The notes under the pieces are model-generated. The model worked only from the letters and a program-made list of their open reading frames with translations. It was not told the DNA's origin and did not search any database. From JAAUQA01 sp036351435 (GTDB taxonomy: Bacteria; Pseudomonadota; Gammaproteobacteria; Competibacterales; Competibacteraceae), in the NCBI GenBank assembly GCA_036351435.1, contig JAZBPA010000132.1:1-18586 (forward strand): a stretch of DNA of 18,586 bases, read 5' to 3'. A program made the position numbers and the translations under genes. This document shows, piece by piece, positions 1 through 7,153 of the stretch. Within the stretch, counting starts at the first letter, position 1, and each line of letters opens with the position of its first letter.

Positions 1-8
1 AACTAATC

Positions 9-44
9 GTAGGCCGGATGCTGCACTATCCGGCCTACTTTTTC
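9..44 (+). terminator. Intrinsic terminator of a gene left of the window
   Basis: A perfect 11-bp stem pairs GTAGGCCGGAT (9-19) with ATCCGGCCTAC (28-38) around an 8-nt loop, followed by TTTTTC (39-44). On the plus strand this is a textbook rho-independent terminator, and it would end a transcript coming from left of the window. On the minus strand the same hairpin lies just after the stop of the tfoX-like gene, but only a weak T run follows, so it could be bidirectional at most. The T tract on the plus strand doubles as the Lys codons that end the tfoX-like gene. Confidence 0.8.
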
Positions 45-241
45 TTGGTGCGGGATCGCAGCGCCGCCGCGAAGCCTTTTTGCGCCCATTGGCTCATTAG
101 CTCGTCATCTTCTAACGCCTCAAGGGGAGCCAGATAGTAGGGATAGAGACCGTAACCACCGAACATAGCCCGCGCCCGCACTGTGCCGAAGGATTTCAGC
201 AATTCCAGTAAGTAGCTTACGAATTCATCGTCTTTAGCCAT
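35..241 (-). CDS. TfoX N-terminal-domain protein, apparently internally deleted
   Basis: The 68-residue product starts MAKDDEFVSYLLELL and continues VRARAMFGGYGLY, the hallmark opening of the TfoX N-terminal domain (small proteins related to the Haemophilus competence regulator TfoX/Sxy). It then jumps from GLYP (about residue 34) straight into YYLAPLEALEDDELMSQWA, which matches the end of that domain. Family members are usually about 100-115 residues, and the central beta-strand segment of roughly 40 residues is missing without loss of frame. The ATG start at 241 is the natural one and matches the family N terminus. The gene is divergent from the ampG-like gene. The protein is probably a non-functional or altered relic. 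The function of stand-alone TfoX_N proteins is poorly defined, so no role is claimed. Confidence 0.65.
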   Translation of the reverse strand: MAKDDEFVSYLLELLKSFGTVRARAMFGGYGLYPYYLAPLEALEDDELMSQWAQKGFAAALRSRTKKK

Positions 242-285
242 GGTGATTGGTCCGGTTTAAGCGGTTAGATATGTTACAGAAGCTA

Positions 286-313
286 TTGTAAGCGCTTTAT
301 TAGCCTGCATAAT
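286..313 (+). promoter_or_regulatory. Candidate sigma-70 promoter of the ampG-like gene
   Basis: TTGTAA (286-291) and CATAAT (308-313) are separated by 16 bp. They match the -35 consensus at 4 of 6 positions and the -10 consensus at 5 of 6. The predicted start of transcription would lie about 30 nt before the ATG at 350. This rests on sequence resemblance only. Confidence 0.4.
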
Positions 314-349
314 GCCCGCTTACCGATCAATAAAGGCATTCTTTACATT

Positions 350-1648
350 ATGACCCAACTCAACCCGCCCCCGGCGCGTTCTGCGGCGGAAATACTGCGC
401 GTTATTCTCAGCGGTCGCATGCTGGTCGCTTGCTTGATGGGGTTTTCCTCTGGCCTTCCACTATTGTTGACTGGCTCTGTACTGCAAGCTTGGATGACGG
501 AAGAAGGGGTCGATCTCGGCACGATCGGCTTATTTGCCTTAGTAGGTTTGCCCTATACCCTGAAATTCCTCTGGGCACCATTGCTGGACCGCTATACCCT
601 GATGGCGTTTCTTGGACGGCGGCGCGGTTGGTTGCTGGTCATTCAGGTGCTACTCGCCGCAGCGATTGCTGGTTTGGGGCTCACGCAACCGGCGATTAGT
701 CCATTCCTTGTCGCGTGCGCCGCATTTATGGTGACGTTCTTCTCGGCATCACAGGACATCGTCATTGATGCCTACCGGCGTGAGTCCTTGGCTGATGATG
801 AGCAAGGTCTGGGCGCATCGCTATATGTAAACGGTTATCGGGTGGGGATGTTGCTGGCTTCCGGGGGCGGCTTAATCTTGGCTGATTTTCTGCCATTCTC
901 CACTGTGTTTTTGATCATGGCTGGCGCGATGATTGCTGGAATCGTTACCACTTTGCTCGCTACTGAACCGGAAGTGGCGGCAGGCACTCCGAAGACCTTG
1001 TATCACGCCGTGGTGCAACCGTTTACCGATTATTTCAGTCGCCAGGATGCAGTATGGATTTTGTTATTCATTTTGCTTTACAAAATCGGCGACACTATGG
1101 CTACCCACATCACCACGCCGTTTTATCTGGATATTGGTTTTACCATGACCGAAATCGGTACGGTAGTGAAGCTTTTCGGTTTCTGGGCCACGATTATCGG
1201 GGGCTTTATCGGTGGTGTGTTGATTCTGCGTTGGGGCATTTATAAATCATTATGGTACTTCGGCATTTTGCAAATGGTCACCATCCTGGGCTTTGTGGCC
1301 TTGGCCCGCGTCGGCAATGAAGTCCCCGCATTAGCATTGGTCATAGCCGGCGAAAACCTAGCCGCCGGCATGGGCACCAGCGCCTATATTGCTTTCATGG
1401 CCAGTCTCACCAACAAAAAATTCACCGCTACCCAATATGCGTTGTTATCCAGTCTGATGGGGATTCCGCGGGTTATTCTTGCTTCTCCGACCGGTTATAT
1501 GGCGGAGTTTATGGGCTGGGAAGGATTTTTTATCTTCTGTACCCTAACCGCCATTCCAGGGCTATGGTTATTAACTCGCTTCCGTGGCTGGATGGTTCAA
1601 GAAGTGCAGTCGATCAAGCCGACCTTGAAGGAGGCGGAAGAATCGTGA
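350..1648 (+). CDS. ampG: AmpG-type MFS permease (muropeptide transporter family)
   Basis: The 432-residue polytopic inner-membrane protein has about a dozen hydrophobic segments. The N-terminal region reads GFSSGLPLLLTGSVLQAWM, then LVGLPYTLKFLWAPLLDR and GRRRGW in the loop between helices 2 and 3. These are characteristic of AmpG, the proton-driven importer of GlcNAc-anhydroMurNAc peptides for peptidoglycan recycling. A second family-like stretch, SASQDIVIDAYRRE, follows near residue 133. The length fits the shorter AmpG homologues (E. coli AmpG is about 490 residues). The ATG at 350 has only a weak ribosome binding site. The gene stands alone, with the IS remnant beginning 11 bp after its stop, and appears to be a chromosomal housekeeping gene bordering the secretion cluster. 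Substrate is inferred from family; other small MFS carriers cannot be fully excluded. Confidence 0.82.
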   Translation: MTQLNPPPARSAAEILRVILSGRMLVACLMGFSSGLPLLLTGSVLQAWMTEEGVDLGTIGLFALVGLPYTLKFLWAPLLDRYTLMAFLGRRRGWLLVIQVLLAAAIAGLGLTQPAISPFLVACAAFMVTFFSASQDIVIDAYRRESLADDEQGLGASLYVNGYRVGMLLASGGGLILADFLPFSTVFLIMAGAMIAGIVTTLLATEPEVAAGTPKTLYHAVVQPFTDYFSRQDAVWILLFILLYKIGDTMATHITTPFYLDIGFTMTEIGTVVKLFGFWATIIGGFIGGVLILRWGIYKSLWYFGILQMVTILGFVALARVGNEVPALALVIAGENLAAGMGTSAYIAFMASLTNKKFTATQYALLSSLMGIPRVILASPTGYMAEFMGWEGFFIFCTLTAIPGLWLLTRFRGWMVQEVQSIKPTLKEAEES

Positions 1649-1659
1649 CGTAATCCCTA

Positions 1660-1674
1660 GGAGCCTGTCCGACT
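1660..1674 (+). repeat. Left terminal inverted repeat of the IS remnant
   Basis: GGAGCCTGTCCGACT. The reverse complement of the right end reads GGAGTCTGTCCGACT, so 14 of 15 positions agree. The similarity stops on both sides of this block, which defines the element ends. Confidence 0.8.
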
Positions 1675-1757
1675 TGGGTCTGGCAGGGTCGGCTGCGTCG
1701 GGTGGATGCGAAAAAATGAGGCTCGAATGATTGAGAATAGGCATTTTTGCATCATTT

Positions 1758-2179
1758 TCATCCCTTCAGGACAAAAAGACGCTTCAGATTCCATCCGATA
1801 CACACCAAGGTCCAGTCTCCCTGGACCGCATGCAGCCCGCGCAGCAGGAATTGGCGAAAGCCCAACACCTGCTTGATGATGCCGAAGACGGTTTCCACCG
1901 TGGATTTGCGTTTGGCGTAGAGTGCCTTGCCGGTTCGGGTGCGAAGCCGATGCGCCGCGGTTTGGAGGGGCGTCGGATTTGCGGGTGGTTTCGGGTCGTC
2001 CGCGAAGCGCTCGTTCAAGGGCGGGTTGTGGGTCTCGCGACCCGCAGGGATAAACGGCTCAGGTCCAACCGCTCGACAATCTCGACGACGAAGCGCGCCA
2101 GATGATCCGCCGGCAGAGAGGCCTCGATGCTCGCCGGCAACGGCTTATCTCGGTCGACAGGGATGAACTCGACGGCCAT
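1758..2179 (-). pseudogene. IS1182-like transposase, internally deleted and frameshifted
   Basis: The N-terminal part begins at ATG 2179 with MAVEFIPVDRDKPLPASIEA and continues LPADHLARFVVEIVERLDLS, the typical opening of IS1182-type transposases. At about 2056 the sequence switches to a different frame that reads FIPAGRETHNPPLNERFADD and then the family C terminus, KALYAKRKSTVETVFGIIK, GFRQFLLRG and WNLKRLF, ending at 1758. Roughly 140 residues remain of a protein that is normally several hundred. The first two catalytic acidic residues of the DDE fold lie in the missing region; the E of the STVETVFG motif remains. The N-terminal frame terminates at 2015. A 14-bp palindromic stretch, GGGTCTCGCGACCC, lies at 2030-2043, close to the deletion junction. 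This gene cannot make a working transposase. Confidence 0.82.
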
Positions 2180-2237
2180 GATAGCTCTGCCTGCGTTGCC
2201 GTTGATGGCTAGCATTGTACCTGGGATCATTGTGATC

Positions 2238-2252
2238 AGTCGGACAGACTCC
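2238..2252 (-). repeat. Right terminal inverted repeat of the IS remnant
   Basis: AGTCGGACAGACTCC on the plus strand is the inverted partner of 1660-1674 with one mismatch. It marks the transposase-start end of the element. Confidence 0.8.
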
Positions 2253-2359
2253 AAGTGGCCGGGAATAGCAGTTGCTCACTAGCATCCACAACATATAGCC
2301 ATCATTATTTGGTTTTGCTATAGGTCCTAACGGGTTACTACCGACGCGCTCAAACCCAT

Positions 2360-4462
2360 CTACAAAGTAACCCGATCCAAAGGTTGCACGGTGATTTCCT
2401 GAGTGAGTTCCTGATAGGACAGCACCGGTAATTCATACAATTCCATTTCGATCAGCTTGCGGACATAGCGCCGGATATCCATCGACACCACCATCACCGG
2501 GCGACTGCGGCTGTGGGTAATGTCGCCGACCGTTTGTTTAACCCGGGTGACAAAGCGTTGTGTGACTGAAGGGTCCAGGGCCAGATAACTCCCCGCCGAG
2601 GTTTGTCGAATACCATTGCGGATGGTTTCCTCGACGTCCGGCGCGAGCAGATAGGCCGGCAGAATGTTTTGCCCGCTACTGTACTTGTAGCTGATATAGC
2701 GTCGCAAACTACCGCGTATGTACTCGCACAGCAGCACCGTATCCTTCTCTTTCTGCCCCCATTCCACCAGGGATTCCAATATCGCGCGCAGATTACGGAT
2801 AGAGATTTCTTCTGAAACCAGGCGCTGAAAAATATCGGTGATCTTCTGAATCGGTAAAACCCGTTGCACCTCTTTAACTAATTCGCTGAAACTGGATTCC
2901 ATCTGGTTTAGTAGATAGCGGGTTTCCTGAATGCCGATAAAGTCCTGGGCGTATTTCTTGAGCACGAAAGATAAATGAAAAGTCAGCACCTGAGCGGTGT
3001 CTAAATAGGAAATACCCGCCTTGCGCATAGCTTCGCGATAATTGTCCTTGACCCAGAGGGTTGCTACCCCCGGCAGAAAACGATCCCCCGTTTCATAGCC
3101 GACGCCCAACATCTTCAAATTATCCGCTTCCTCTCGGCAGAATACATAACCGAGTCGTAACTGACCCTGCGCCATCGGCGTTTCCTGGACCAGAATTTGA
3201 TAGGCACCTGCCGGTAGATTGGCATTGAAGCGCAGATGAATACCGGGAAACGGTACTCCCAAATCCAAATAAAGCGCCCGACGCACTTGAATCAGCGCTT
3301 CGTTCAGTTCGTCCGCCTTGATCGATTCTTCTAACGAGGACGCCACATCAATCAATAACGGTACGGTAAGCGAGAATTCGTCTTCGGTTCCCATGCGCTG
3401 CTTGGCAGCTTGACTAGGAGGCTGTCCGGCCGCAGCCATAGCGGGCACAGTCTTGCCGCCCGCGGCAGCCGCAGCGGCGTTGGCCTGAGACATCTTAATG
3501 AGCGTGAAACCAAAGCTGAGCAACAGCAGGCCAAGCGTGATGAAAACTGGGGTGGGAAAACCTGGTATGACCGCAAACCCGAACATCAAAAAACCAGCAA
3601 TCGTCAAGGCCTTGGGTTGAGCCAGCACCTGCACCCCAATATCCGCGCCAAGATTGGTGGATTCATCGGTTGTCACCCGTGTCACAATGATGCCGGCGGT
3701 AATCGAGATCAATAAGCCGGGAATCTGCGACACCAAGCCGTCGCCGATAGTCAGGATGGAATAGGTTTGCACAGCTTCGGCGGCAGACATCCCACGTTGC
3801 AGGGTGCCGATGGAGATCCCGCCGATGATATTGACCGCCGTGATAATTAAACCGGCTACGGCGTCGCCCTTAACAAACTTCATGGCCCCGTCCATCGAAC
3901 CGTATAATTGGCTTTCCTTTTCGACAATGCCGCGGCGGCGGCGCGCTTCCTCCATATCAATCAGGCCGGCGCGCATATCACCATCAATGCTCATCTGCTT
4001 GCCGGGCATAGCGTCCAGGGAGAAGCGGGCACTCACTTCGGCTACCCGCTCCGCGCCTTTGGTGATCACCATGAATTGCACGATGGTGATGATCAGGAAA
4101 ATCACTGCACCCACTGCGAAATTGCCTGCCACCACGAAGTTGCCGAAGGCGAAGATAATATCGCCGGCATCCGCCTGCAGCAGAATCAACCGGGTGGTAG
4201 TGATCGCCAGTGCCAAGCGGAACAGGGTAGTGAGCAACAACACCGAAGGGAATGCGGAGAAAGCTAGCGGTGAGGGAATGTACACCGCAATCATCAGCAA
4301 CACGATACCGATGGTCATGTTGGTGGCGATCAAGGTGTCGACCACAATGGTCGGCAGCGGCAACACAATCATGAAAATGATCGCGACCACCAGTACCGCC
4401 AGGGTAATATCATTACGCCGGGTGATGGCAATCAGTATCGATTGGGCGCGATCCAGACTCAT
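2360..4462 (-). CDS. sctV: SctV, T3SS export-gate protein (YscV/LcrD/InvA family)
   Basis: The 700-residue protein (YscV is about 704) forms the large nonameric export gate in the inner membrane beneath the needle complex. The N-terminal half has about eight hydrophobic segments. The FHIPEP-family signature is at residues 139-163 (RVAEVSARFSLD then MPGKQMSIDGD). An Ala/Gly/Gln-rich linker near residues 328-357 leads to the cytosolic ring domain that receives chaperone-substrate complexes and the SctX-SctY pair. The start codon overlaps the sctY stop by 4 bp (ATG 4462, sctY stop at 4459), so the two are probably translationally coupled. It is the last gene of the sctW-to-sctV block and ends about 110 bp from the IS remnant. 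Flagellar FlhA is the homologue, but the surrounding genes exclude a flagellar locus. Confidence 0.97.
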   Translation of the reverse strand: MSLDRAQSILIAITRRNDITLAVLVVAIIFMIVLPLPTIVVDTLIATNMTIGIVLLMIAVYIPSPLAFSAFPSVLLLTTLFRLALAITTTRLILLQADAGDIIFAFGNFVVAGNFAVGAVIFLIITIVQFMVITKGAERVAEVSARFSLDAMPGKQMSIDGDMRAGLIDMEEARRRRGIVEKESQLYGSMDGAMKFVKGDAVAGLIITAVNIIGGISIGTLQRGMSAAEAVQTYSILTIGDGLVSQIPGLLISITAGIIVTRVTTDESTNLGADIGVQVLAQPKALTIAGFLMFGFAVIPGFPTPVFITLGLLLLSFGFTLIKMSQANAAAAAAGGKTVPAMAAAGQPPSQAAKQRMGTEDEFSLTVPLLIDVASSLEESIKADELNEALIQVRRALYLDLGVPFPGIHLRFNANLPAGAYQILVQETPMAQGQLRLGYVFCREEADNLKMLGVGYETGDRFLPGVATLWVKDNYREAMRKAGISYLDTAQVLTFHLSFVLKKYAQDFIGIQETRYLLNQMESSFSELVKEVQRVLPIQKITDIFQRLVSEEISIRNLRAILESLVEWGQKEKDTVLLCEYIRGSLRRYISYKYSSGQNILPAYLLAPDVEETIRNGIRQTSAGSYLALDPSVTQRFVTRVKQTVGDITHSRSRPVMVVSMDIRRYVRKLIEMELYELPVLSYQELTQEITVQPLDRVTL

Positions 4463-4794
4463 GACAGGGTGCTCAGTTCCATGTAGCGCTTCAAGCTGTC
4501 GCGCGCCTCACTAGCCCGTCCAAGCGCCCACAGCGCTTTGCCGCGGATCAGCAGAATGGGCGCATTTTCCGGCATCGGCGCACCGAGGCGGAGCAGGGTA
4601 TCGACCATATTCAAGGTGTCGTCGTAGCGCTCGGCACGCAGATAAGCATAGCTCAATGCCTTGATTATCTGCGCATCATGGGGTTCTAAGACATGCAAGC
4701 CTTCCAGCAATATCACGGTTTTGTCTATTTGTCCCTGATCAAGATAGACATCCGCTAATACCTGTAGTGCTTCTTTGTTTTCCTCGCGCCACAC
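4459..4794 (-). CDS. sctY: SctY (YscY-like) TPR chaperone
   Basis: The product is about 111 residues, almost entirely helical, with tetratricopeptide-like pairs such as ALQVLADVYLDQGQIDKTVI and ALSYAYLRAERYDDTLNMVD. Size (YscY is 114) and position between sctX and sctV match YscY, which binds YscX and docks it on the cytosolic domain of the export gate. The best start in frame is GTG 4794, with no strong ribosome binding site. The frame stays open upstream to 4825, so a non-ATG start up to about ten codons earlier is possible. It begins 19 bp after the sctX stop and overlaps sctV by 4 bp. Direct sequence identity to YscY is likely low; the call leans on synteny, length and fold. Confidence 0.82.
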   Translation of the reverse strand: MWREENKEALQVLADVYLDQGQIDKTVILLEGLHVLEPHDAQIIKALSYAYLRAERYDDTLNMVDTLLRLGAPMPENAPILLIRGKALWALGRASEARDSLKRYMELSTLS

Positions 4795-4813
4795 CGGTGT
4801 GTCGTCCAGTGAC

Positions 4814-5194
4814 TCAGACTTGCATCAACAAGCCGCGATAGTGGGTCAGCAACGCCCGCAACTGCAATTCGTGATCAAGTAACTCGCCAGCGCGTTGTAA
4901 AGCCGGATCATCCTTGCCGCCTTGCACGGTGTTAAATTGCTTTGCACTTTCCTGAACCAGTGCCTCGAAGCGGGCAGGTACTAGAGTAGCCGGATTGCTG
5001 AGACGCGGACTGACGAAGTTACGCATCGATTGTTCCAATGATTCCCCGCGAAACAACTCATCGACCCTTTGCCGGACTTGCTCGCCGGTCAATTGCGCTT
5101 CGCGCTGGGCCGGCAGATTTACCGGCTGATCGTCATAACGGGCAATGTACTCCAAGCCCAAGTCCGGGGAAAAGCTGCCGATTTTGTCTTTCAT
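4814..5194 (-). CDS. sctX: SctX (YscX-like) early secretion substrate/export component
   Basis: The product has 126 residues (YscX is 122). It has a polar, probably disordered N terminus, a central NFVSPRLSNPATL stretch resembling the Ser-Pro segment of YscX, and a helical C terminus ending HYRGLLMQV, comparable to the YscX end that binds YscY. In Yersinia YscX is a secreted protein needed for export of early substrates, and with YscY it is limited to Ysc-family systems. A GGAG ribosome binding site lies 8 nt before ATG 5194. The gene is 52 bp after the sycN stop and 19 bp before sctY. The 52-bp gap shows no recognisable signal. Confidence 0.85.
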   Translation of the reverse strand: MKDKIGSFSPDLGLEYIARYDDQPVNLPAQREAQLTGEQVRQRVDELFRGESLEQSMRNFVSPRLSNPATLVPARFEALVQESAKQFNTVQGGKDDPALQRAGELLDHELQLRALLTHYRGLLMQV

Positions 5195-5246
5195 ACAGTG
5201 TGCTCCAGATTATCCGGTTGCGGTTGTTTGGGGGAGAAGAGCCGCA

Positions 5247-5624
5247 TTATTCAACGCGAACCCGATCGTGCAAATTGGTAAGCGTATCCAACACCCGTTC
5301 CAATTCCGGCAGATTCGCTTCATTAGCCGGCAGCCTGATCAGGAATACCAGGCTGGCTTCCCCGCGTAACCCAACTTGTACGACGTAAGGCAAGCCTTGC
5401 CGATAATGACAGAGTTGCAAAGCATTTTTTAGTAGATTCAGCGTTCCGCCACGGGTGTCAAGGTTACGGACTAAATATACCAGCAGGGCATCGTCTCGAT
5501 CTTCGAGATAAAGCTCGCCACGGGATTCGAATTCCAGCACCACCACACCGCTGTCGGGCCAGGTGAGATCACCCATGCCCATGCTGTGACCGAATTCCGC
5601 CAATACTTGATTACCTACACTCAT
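5247..5624 (-). CDS. sycN: SycN-like class I T3SS chaperone for SctW
   Basis: The product has 125 residues (SycN is 123) and is small and acidic, as class I chaperones are. The beta-strand-rich core includes GVVVLEFESRGELYLE, LLVYLVRNLD and ASLVFLIRLPANEANLPEL. In Yersinia, SycN pairs with YscB to bind the N terminus of YopN and deliver it to the gate. The start ATG overlaps the tyeA stop by 4 bp, so translation is probably coupled. The YscB partner is not in this window; in Yersinia it lies next to yscC, which would fall beyond the right edge here. Confidence 0.85.
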   Translation of the reverse strand: MSVGNQVLAEFGHSMGMGDLTWPDSGVVVLEFESRGELYLEDRDDALLVYLVRNLDTRGGTLNLLKNALQLCHYRQGLPYVVQVGLRGEASLVFLIRLPANEANLPELERVLDTLTNLHDRVRVE

Positions 5625-5917
5625 TCTTCTTCTGCCTCTTCTCGTTCTATGGCTTCATCTAACGCCTGTTGTATGGCATCCAAAAAACGCGGTCGCTGTT
5701 CCGGTTCGGCATAGGCTTTCAAGGGGATCGCATGAATCAACGCTTTAAATTCTCGCAAGAAATTGATTTCATGGGTTAACTCGCGAATGCCCAACTTACT
5801 CGGCAAGGCAGCAATCTGTTCGGGGCGAATCCACTTGTTTTGCTGCAGTTCGAGCACTTCTTTAAGCAGGTCGCTACCGCGATAAGCGTCGGCATTTTTC
5901 TGCGTTCGCATTGTCAT
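5621..5917 (-). CDS. tyeA: TyeA-like secretion-control protein
   Basis: The product has 98 residues from ATG 5917, or 96 from ATG 5911; GTG at 5923 would give 100. All are in one frame. The pattern LLKEVLELQQNKWI followed by FLREFKALIHAIPLKAYA and an acidic end (EREEAEEE) matches TyeA, which binds the C-terminal half of YopN and holds it in the export channel until host contact. GAGTGGAA just before ATG 5917 is a plausible ribosome binding site. The gene follows sctW in the same frame, separated only by the sctW amber codon and one CGA codon (when counted from GTG 5923), so read-through would make an SctW-TyeA fusion. The stop overlaps sycN. Confidence 0.87.
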   Translation of the reverse strand: MTMRTQKNADAYRGSDLLKEVLELQQNKWIRPEQIAALPSKLGIRELTHEINFLREFKALIHAIPLKAYAEPEQRPRFLDAIQQALDEAIEREEAEEE

Positions 5918-5926
5918 TTCCACTCG

Positions 5927-6814
5927 CTAAGGGGCCGAAAACGCGCCCTGAGAGCGCATTTTATCTACCAATGCATTGCAGGATTCCAACATCCCGGCCA
6001 AGGTCTGTAAGCGGTACATATCGTCCCGAATCGCATTTAGTTTGCTCTTTTCGATAGATGCTCCGTCAGCTGCCATGTCGGCACCCAACGCATTCAGCAT
6101 AAAGTCGATGGCTTTCGGCAATTCGGCTGCACCGTATTTTTCCGATAGCGATTTAAACGCCTCGCCAATACCTTGATAATCCAGCACCGCATCGCGGTAA
6201 GTGTCACGCAGTCCCTGAATATCACCTAGCTGATCGCCGGCGGATTTTGCCGCGGCGGACGAAACGTTTATCCCGGCTCGAACCGCCGGCCCGTCCTCGT
6301 CCAGCAATTGCTGCAGCGCTTTCTCAGCGTTTTCAAGCTGTTCTTTGGGCGCACCTTGTTTGCGCAGCGTGCTGACCAAAGCCGACAGCGCGGCGAACTG
6401 ATGGGCCGGTTCCTTGAACTCTTGCCGCGCGCGTTCCCGCAACTGGCGCGGATTAGAGTCCTTCATGCGCAACAGTGCTTTGAGTGCCCGTTCCAGGTCA
6501 TTCTTGCGGAGATCGTGCAGGCTGTTCACCATCTCCTCAATTTCATTCAGCTTCATCAAGCGCTCAAGCATGTCTGATTCCTTGCCTTCCTCGACATCAC
6601 GCTTGGCGAGTTCCTTTTCTTTGTCTTCGCTGAGCTCGGAAGTGAGCTCCTCCAACGCATCTGCGAGGAGACTGCTAGCGTCTTTGGGTTTGAGCTGTAC
6701 GGTTTCGGAATTGTTGTAGACCCCCTGGATGTCGGCTGCAGTGGTATCCGTGTCAACATCATTGGCTAGGTTGGTTACGTTTTGGAAACCGGATTGAATG
6801 ATAGGGTCTGGCAT
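5927..6814 (-). CDS. sctW: SctW gatekeeper (YopN/HrpJ family)
   Basis: The 295-residue protein is almost the length of YopN (293). After a polar secretion-signal and chaperone-binding region (about residues 1-60), a helical HrpJ-type core follows, with an acidic and lysine-rich stretch around residues 50-85 and DLRKNDLERALKALLRMKDS near residue 100. SctW proteins plug the export apparatus and order the secretion of translocators before effectors. In many families (SepL, MxiC, InvE) the TyeA part is fused; here it is separate, as in Yersinia, but downstream in the same frame. Stop codon TAG at 5929-5927. ATG 6814 has no strong ribosome binding site. It is the first gene of its block, divergent from the STAS gene. 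Confidence 0.9.
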   Translation of the reverse strand: MPDPIIQSGFQNVTNLANDVDTDTTAADIQGVYNNSETVQLKPKDASSLLADALEELTSELSEDKEKELAKRDVEEGKESDMLERLMKLNEIEEMVNSLHDLRKNDLERALKALLRMKDSNPRQLRERARQEFKEPAHQFAALSALVSTLRKQGAPKEQLENAEKALQQLLDEDGPAVRAGINVSSAAAKSAGDQLGDIQGLRDTYRDAVLDYQGIGEAFKSLSEKYGAAELPKAIDFMLNALGADMAADGASIEKSKLNAIRDDMYRLQTLAGMLESCNALVDKMRSQGAFSAP

Positions 6815-7153
6815 AAACGATATACCGATGTTCAGTTGCAGTTTGTTAAATGAAATACAGCGAAAATTTACCTGTAATTAGAGTATAACAAGATGTCTGA
6901 ATTGCGAATAAACCTTAAAAAACTTTAATGAAAAAAGAATTGTTTAGCAGCGTATTATAAAATCCAAGCCAAATATGATCGGATTAACAAACGTGTTTCT
7001 TATGGGCTTTGCCGAGCTTAACAAGTGGGTTGGATATGCACTAGACTGAGTCCATGACTACCTGCCCCGCAAAGCGCCTGTGCCCTAGCACCTTAAGTCA
7101 CCAGATGCTGTCATAACAGTTGGTACAGCACATTTTAGAGTCGGAGGATCTGC
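6815..7153. promoter_or_regulatory. Divergent regulatory region between sctW and the STAS/sctN block
   Basis: No gene is seen in these 339 bp. The centre is AT-rich, with two runs of six A at 6917-6922 and 6931-6936, 14 bp apart. Minus strand: TATACT (6887-6882) is a reasonable -10 for sctW, with no good -35. Plus strand: TATTAT (6953-6958) is a near-consensus -10, also without a -35. Promoters with a good -10 and a poor -35 are usual where an activator is needed, as with LcrF/ExsA in Ysc systems, but I do not find a convincing ExsA/LcrF-type site. The right half holds a small inverted repeat (7106-7130) before the STAS ribosome binding site. All promoter calls are inferences. Confidence 0.45.
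7143..7148 (+). promoter_or_regulatory. Strong ribosome binding site of the STAS gene
   Basis: GGAGGA lies 5 nt before GTG 7154 and fixes that non-ATG start. It is the strongest Shine-Dalgarno sequence noted in this block; most later genes in it have weak sites and probably depend on translational coupling. Confidence 0.75.

Larger units (their letters stand above)
1660..2252. mobile_element. IS1182-like remnant with both terminal inverted repeats
   Basis: A 593-bp element is bounded by 15-bp inverted repeats that differ at one position (1660-1674 and 2238-2252). Inside, on the minus strand, are the first about 41 codons and the last about 100 codons of an IS1182-like transposase in different frames, so the central catalytic part is gone. 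An intact element of this type would be roughly 1.5 kb or more. I see no clear target-site duplication: the left flank ends TCCCTA and the right flank starts AAGTGG. The element lies between the ampG-like gene and the T3SS cluster. It cannot move by itself but could be mobilised if a related transposase exists elsewhere in the genome. Confidence 0.8.

Noticed and set aside
1731..2105. A plus-strand open frame of 124 codons inside the IS remnant
   Set aside because: It is antisense to the recognisable transposase fragments, with no family resemblance of its own.
3804..4514. A 236-codon open frame on the plus strand
   Set aside because: It lies antisense to sctV, is of low complexity in translation (Ser/Ile/Met/Thr rich), has no family resemblance, and is explained by codon bias of the real gene.
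6815..7153. ExsA/LcrF-type binding site in the divergent region
   Set aside because: A-rich runs are present, but the adjoining conserved part of the known sites is not seen, so I do not call an operator.
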